Positions 23,347 to 26,535 of a stretch of 26,535 bases of DNA are shown piece after piece. The notes beneath the pieces are model-generated. The model was not told the DNA's origin, searched no databases, and was given only the letters and a program-made list of their open reading frames with translations. The DNA comes from DASSWG01 sp035704905 (GTDB lineage Bacteria > Bacteroidota > Bacteroidia > Flavobacteriales > Flavobacteriaceae), in contig DASSWN010000149.1 of assembly GCA_035704905.1 (NCBI GenBank), positions 1 to 26,535 on the forward strand, written 5' to 3'. A program made the translations under genes and the position numbers. Numbering within the stretch: the first letter of the stretch is position 1; each line of letters opens with the position of its first letter.

Positions 23347-23466
23347 AAGCAAACATTTTGGGGAATAGATAATTGTTTTTTCGTGGCATTCGTACTTCAC
23401 CTACAATTTCCTTTTATTTTCAGGCAGGCGAATACTTAATTCCGGAGCATCTTTGTCCAAAAAAGA

Positions 23467-23845
23467 TTATAAAATCGCAAAAATCAATATTTCAATGGGT
23501 ATTTCCCCAGAAATTGTATATAAAATTTTGTTGTAATCTCCTTTTCCTTGCCGAATATAATGATCATCTTTTGTGTAAATCACCGTTTCATAATCGCCTT
23601 TTCCCAGTCTCAAATATTTTCCGTCCCACGTATAAAGTACTGTATTGTAATCTCCATTTCCCTGCCGCAGGTATTTACCGTCCCAAGTCGCCAAGACCGG
23701 GTTGTAATCTCCTTTGCCCTGACGTATGTATTTGTCGGTTGAGGTAAACAAAACCGTTTCATATTTTCCTTTTCCCTGTCTCAAATATTTTCCATCCCAA
23801 GTGTATAAAACCTTGTTGTAATCCCCATTTCCTTCACGGATATAG
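23467..23845 (-). repeat. Tandem 57-bp coding repeats (six units)
   Basis: Six consecutive 57-bp units encode the 19-residue repeats of the secreted protein. The DNA words for YTWDGKYLRQG (for instance TCCCA-GT-TATA and TTTTCCGTCCCA on the plus strand) recur with third-base differences, so units are diverged rather than freshly amplified. Outer boundaries are approximate. Confidence 0.75.
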
Positions 23846-23904
23846 TTTTGGGCATTCAAGATGAATGATGAAATGAAAAGGAAGGTGAAAATGACATATT
23901 TCAT
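23467..23904 (-). CDS. Secreted protein of six 19-residue repeats
   Basis: A 145-residue protein with a signal peptide (MKYVIFTFLFISSFILNAQ) and then six uninterrupted 19-residue repeats with consensus Y(I/L)RQGKGDYN-VLYTWDGK, for instance YLRQGNGDYNTVLYTWDGK and YIRQGKGDYNPVLATWDGK. Each would give two short beta strands joined by Gly/Asp turns, so a beta-solenoid or beta-meander is expected. A hydrophobic C-terminal tail (IPIEILIFAIL) follows. The ATG at 23904 is chosen because 24 upstream codons lack similarity and would hide the signal peptide. It has a -7 box of its own at 23937-23944. No known function; short repeat proteins of this kind in flavobacteria are likely periplasmic or surface located (inference). 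Confidence 0.85.
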   Translation of the reverse strand: MKYVIFTFLFISSFILNAQNYIREGNGDYNKVLYTWDGKYLRQGKGKYETVLFTSTDKYIRQGKGDYNPVLATWDGKYLRQGNGDYNTVLYTWDGKYLRLGKGDYETVIYTKDDHYIRQGKGDYNKILYTISGEIPIEILIFAIL

Positions 23905-23936
23905 TTTTTGAACTGCATTGATTTTATGGTTTTCCT

Positions 23937-23944
23937 CAAATTTA
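23937..23944 (-). promoter_or_regulatory. -7 promoter element of the repeat-protein gene
   Basis: On the minus strand TAAATTTG matches TAnnTTTG, 33 bp before the ATG at 23904. No TTG/TTTG at the normal distance is visible. Confidence 0.4.
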
Positions 23945-23997
23945 TAAAATTTTCCGGATTCTTCATGATCCAGCATTCAAACCCTAAACAAACTCAC

Positions 23998-24025
23998 AAA
24001 AAAACCGCCTTAAAAGACGGTTTTT
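23998..24025 (-). terminator. Intrinsic terminator of the GAPDH gene
   Basis: On the minus strand AAAAACCGTCT pairs with GGGCGG-type partner GGCGGTTTTT (11 bp with one G-U) around a short loop and continues into a T-run. It lies about 27 bp after the GAPDH stop and isolates it from the repeat-protein gene. Confidence 0.85.
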
Positions 24026-24051
24026 AGAAAACAGATTTTATTCAAAAAGAA

Positions 24052-25500
24052 TCAATAATATGTGTATCTTCTCACTTTGGCAATATATTTCGCCAAGCGC
24101 ATCACTTGATGGCTGTAGCCATATTCATTGTCGTACCAAACGTACAAAATGGCATTTTTTCCGCCGGCGTTCACAATTGTTGCTTTGCTGTCGTATATTG
24201 AAGGGGCGGAACAGCCGACAATATCGCTAGAAACCAGTTCATTGTCCAATGAATATTTGATTTGTTCCACTAAATCGCCTTCCAAGGCATATTTCTTCAT
24301 AATTGCATTGATGCCGTCCACCGAAGTTTCGCGCTCGAGGGTTAAATTCAAAATAGCCAATGAACCGTTTGGTACCGGCACACGAATTGCGTTTGAGGTC
24401 AGTTTTCCGTCAAAAACCGGCAAAGCTTTGGTAACTGCTTGTCCCGCACCAGTTTCGGTAATTACCATGTTCAATGCTGCAGCGCGACCACGACGGTATT
24501 TGCTGTGCATATTATCCACTAAATTCTGGTCGTTCGTATAGGCGTGAATGGTTTCCAAATGTCCGTGTTCCACGCCCAAAGAATCTTGAATTGCTTTCAA
24601 AACCGGGGTAATCGCGTTGGTGGTACACGAAGCGGCCGAAAAAATGTTCACTTTGTCCGGATCGTAATCTTTCTGGTTCACCCCATGAACAATATTCGGA
24701 ACACCTTTTCCCGGCGCGGTCAACAAAACTTTGCTGGCTCCTTTGGAAGTCAAGTGCCTGCTCAAAGCTTCGTGGTCACGGAAAGCACCAGTGTTGTCGA
24801 TGATTAACGCGTCATGAATCCCATAAGAAGTATAATCGATTTCCTCCGGATTGTTGGCCGAAATCATATGAATGGTGGTTCCATTTACGATCAACGAACT
24901 GTTTTCGGTATTGACCGCAACGGTTCCGGAGAAATTTCCATGTACCGAATCACTTCGCAAAAGGGCCGCCCTTTTTTCCAAAACGGTTTGGTCTATTTTT
25001 CCACGGGTTACGATTGCGCGTAAACGAAGCTGGCTCCCTTTCCCGGTTCGCGCCATCAACTCACGGGCCAATAAACGGCCAATTCGCCCAAAACCATAAA
25101 GAACCACATCTTTTGGTTTCACTTGTCCATAATTTTTGGCATCGGAAAGTTTGTTCGATACAAATGCGGTTACATTGTTGTATTTGTCATCTTCCAAATG
25201 ATATTCGTAGGTAAGTTTTCCGATGTCCAATTTTGCCGGCGGAAGATCTAACGACTGGATTGCCTGCGCTATTTCCACAGAATCAAAGATAGAAATAGGT
25301 TTTTGAACAAATTCTCCGGCATATTCATGCAAATTGATGATTTCACTGACGTTCCGGTCGATCAATTGGTTTTTGAAAAGAACCAGTTCAATGGATTTGT
25401 CGTACCATAAATCGTTGATGGTTTTAATGAATTCAACGGTTGCTTTCCGGCGATCTGCTTGGAAAGCCAATTCCTTTTCATAAACTTCGTTTTGCCCCAT
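24052..25500 (-). CDS. Long-form glyceraldehyde-3-phosphate dehydrogenase
   Basis: A 482-residue GAPDH, interconverting glyceraldehyde 3-phosphate and 1,3-bisphosphoglycerate with NAD(P). The catalytic domain starts at about residue 130 with VVLYGFGRIGRLLAREL; the nucleophile is Cys292 in FSAASCTTNAITP. The matching histidine and late motifs are visible in ETIHAYTNDQNLVD, KYRRGRAAALNMVITETGA and LYVWYDNEYGYSHQV. Residues 1-130 are an N-terminal extension, largely helical and acidic (ELAFQADRRKATVEFIKTIN), absent from classical ~335-residue GAPDH. Flavobacteria often carry a second, classical gapA; the long form may serve another direction or cofactor (inference). The ATG at 25500 is the natural start; a -7 box lies at 25546-25553. 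Confidence 0.93.
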   Translation of the reverse strand: MGQNEVYEKELAFQADRRKATVEFIKTINDLWYDKSIELVLFKNQLIDRNVSEIINLHEYAGEFVQKPISIFDSVEIAQAIQSLDLPPAKLDIGKLTYEYHLEDDKYNNVTAFVSNKLSDAKNYGQVKPKDVVLYGFGRIGRLLARELMARTGKGSQLRLRAIVTRGKIDQTVLEKRAALLRSDSVHGNFSGTVAVNTENSSLIVNGTTIHMISANNPEEIDYTSYGIHDALIIDNTGAFRDHEALSRHLTSKGASKVLLTAPGKGVPNIVHGVNQKDYDPDKVNIFSAASCTTNAITPVLKAIQDSLGVEHGHLETIHAYTNDQNLVDNMHSKYRRGRAAALNMVITETGAGQAVTKALPVFDGKLTSNAIRVPVPNGSLAILNLTLERETSVDGINAIMKKYALEGDLVEQIKYSLDNELVSSDIVGCSAPSIYDSKATIVNAGGKNAILYVWYDNEYGYSHQVMRLAKYIAKVRRYTYY

Positions 25501-25545
25501 TTTTTTGAAGGTGTTGTGTTTTGTTAAAGTTTAAAATTGTTGCTG

Positions 25546-25553
25546 CAAAAGTA
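25546..25553 (-). promoter_or_regulatory. -7 promoter element of the GAPDH gene
   Basis: On the minus strand TACTTTTG matches TAnnTTTG, 45 bp before the ATG. No standard -33 element is seen. Confidence 0.45.
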
Positions 25554-25595
25554 TTGTTTTTAACCCTATTGGGGAAATTTTTTGTCACATAAATG

Positions 25596-25742
25596 TTTGA
25601 AGTGAATAAGTGAATGCGGGAATGAGTGAATAGTTAATGAGTGAATAAGGGAATGAATTAATGAGTGAATAAGTTAAAAATAAATGGGCGAATAATACTG
25701 ATTCACCTACTCACTAATTCACCAATTCACCGATTCACAAAC
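25596..25742. repeat. Inverted array of GTGAAT / ATTCAC words
   Basis: Left arm (25596-25675): GTGAAT or GTGAATAAG recurs at least five times with spacers of 2-15 nt. Right arm (25700-25742): ATTCAC recurs four times at 8-9 nt intervals (CTAATTCACCAATTCACCG...). The arms are complementary, so the 147-bp block can fold into a long imperfect hairpin in many registers. It occupies most of the gap between the HtrA-type gene and the GAPDH promoter. No ORF is present. Confidence 0.75.
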
Positions 25743-25749
25743 CCACAAA

Positions 25750-26535
25750 TTACCGAAAAATAAAGGTTTTTTTCTCGCCATTGGTACCGGCGAATGTAAT
25801 GCTCAACGGATATTTCGAATTTGTGCCGCGAATAATTTTCTTGACTTCTTCCACATCGTGCACAGGTTGTTGATTGATTTCGGTGATAATAATCCCTATA
25901 AGGTTTTCCGCTTCCATGGTTGGGTTCAACGCGCGACTGATTTTCACGCCGTAGTCGGTATGGTGCTGGGCCAATTCTTCTTCGGAAGCATTGGTGATTT
26001 CCAAACCAATTTCTTGAATGGCAAATGATTTATATTCGACCAAAGTAACATTAGTTTCCCTCTGATCGCCATCGCGCAAATAAGTGATTTTTACCACATC
26101 TTTCGGACGTTTTGTAACAAGATAACCGGTAAGGTCCGCAAATTTTGTGATTCGAACATCATCAATTTTCAGGATGACATCACCTTCTTTCAGTCCGGAT
26201 TTTTTCGCCCCACTTTGTTCATCAACACCGGCCACATAAAATCCTTGTGAAACCCCCAAATCAAAGTTTTTGGCCAAAAAGCTGTTCATCACGGTTCCGC
26301 GAACGCCTAAAATCGCTTGTTGCACATCGCCATATTCCAAAATATCTTCCACTACTTTTCGAACGGTGTTGCTGGGAACGGCGAATGAATAGCCAATATA
26401 ACTGCCGGTTTGGGAAGTAATGGCCGTGTTGATACCAATCAGTTTTCCTTGTGTATCCACCAACGCGCCACCGCTATTGCCGGCATTAATGGCCGCATCG
26501 GTTTGAAGAAATGACTGGAAAACCCCATCGTTTTC
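25750..26535 (-). CDS. HtrA/DegP-type serine protease, 5' end outside the window
   Basis: The C-terminal 261 codons of a periplasmic trypsin-like protease (S1C) of the DegP/HtrA family, which degrades or refolds damaged envelope proteins. The frame is open to the window edge. The catalytic serine motif AAINAGNSGGALVDTQGKLI is near the truncated end, followed by YIGYSFAVPSNTVRKVVEDI. PDZ1 covers about ILGVRGTVMN to TLVEYKS, with QSGAKKSGLKEGDVILKIDD. A shorter, degenerate second PDZ follows, with NLIGIIITEINQQPVHDVEEV. The His and Asp of the triad are upstream of the window. The GTG inside GGALVDTQ is not a start. It is read toward GAPDH across the inverted repeat array. Confidence 0.95.
   Translation of the reverse strand, partial: ENDGVFQSFLQTDAAINAGNSGGALVDTQGKLIGINTAITSQTGSYIGYSFAVPSNTVRKVVEDILEYGDVQQAILGVRGTVMNSFLAKNFDLGVSQGFYVAGVDEQSGAKKSGLKEGDVILKIDDVRITKFADLTGYLVTKRPKDVVKITYLRDGDQRETNVTLVEYKSFAIQEIGLEITNASEEELAQHHTDYGVKISRALNPTMEAENLIGIIITEINQQPVHDVEEVKKIIRGTNSKYPLSITFAGTNGEKKTFIFR

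Noticed and set aside
23373..23747. A 124-codon open frame on the plus strand
   Set aside because: It is antisense to the repeats of the secreted protein; its Pro/Cys-rich repetitive content is a shadow of them.
25596..25742. A CRISPR array
   Set aside because: Repeats are only 6-9 nt, spacers are irregular and short, orientation inverts midway, and there are no cas genes.

Overview
The window is an ordinary-looking chromosomal segment of a flavobacterium (Bacteroidota, most likely Flavobacteriaceae). Support for this: genes for the gliding/type IX secretion machinery (gldJ, porU, porV), a second DnaE-type polymerase, an NhaD antiporter, an exbB-exbD-tonB-folC cluster, moderately AT-rich DNA, almost no Shine-Dalgarno sequences, and repeated matches to the Bacteroidota -7 promoter element TAnnTTTG (best with an upstream TTG/TTTG at ~18 nt: tRNA-Val and porV). 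Both window edges cut genes: nhaA on the left, an htrA/degP-type protease on the right.

Layout. 2-6928 (+): nhaA (3' part), a Glu/Leu/Phe/Val-type dehydrogenase, nhaD, then exbB-exbD-tonB-folC, the last four very closely packed. 7040-7272: two tRNA-Val genes (anticodons UAC and GAC), each followed by a clear intrinsic terminator. 7338-10385 (-): murF and gldJ, separated by a terminator. 10593-16192 (+): porU, porV and cdd. 15613-16586: intergenic repeats (an 88-bp inverted repeat and two ~130-bp direct repeats) and two short dyads just before a standalone dnaE2-like gene (16599-19562). 19576-20893 (-): trmD and a coiled-coil membrane protein. 20894-21437 has no protein gene but a candidate structured leader or small RNA. 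21438-23346 is the least ordinary part: a small gene broken in a T7 run, a 25-codon ORF linked by ATGA overlaps on both sides, a deoxyribonucleotidase-like HAD protein with an extra N-terminal half, an unrecognised helical protein, and a convergent small basic protein that overlaps it. 23467-26535 (-): a secreted protein made of six 19-residue repeats, a long-form GAPDH with a strong terminator, an array of GTGAAT/ATTCAC words in inverted orientation, and the protease.

How the genes fit together: GldJ, PorU and PorV act in the outer membrane in gliding and type IX secretion; PorV shuttles substrates to the sortase PorU. ExbB/ExbD/TonB energise outer-membrane transport. MurF and FolC are housekeeping ligases. 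NhaA and NhaD suggest a saline or alkaline habitat.

The best candidates for something undescribed are the leader at about 21169-21437, which has mutually exclusive helices and a core resembling part of a SAM-I (S-box) riboswitch, the small-gene cluster after it, and the paired dyads in front of the dnaE2-like gene. None of these is proven by sequence reading alone.
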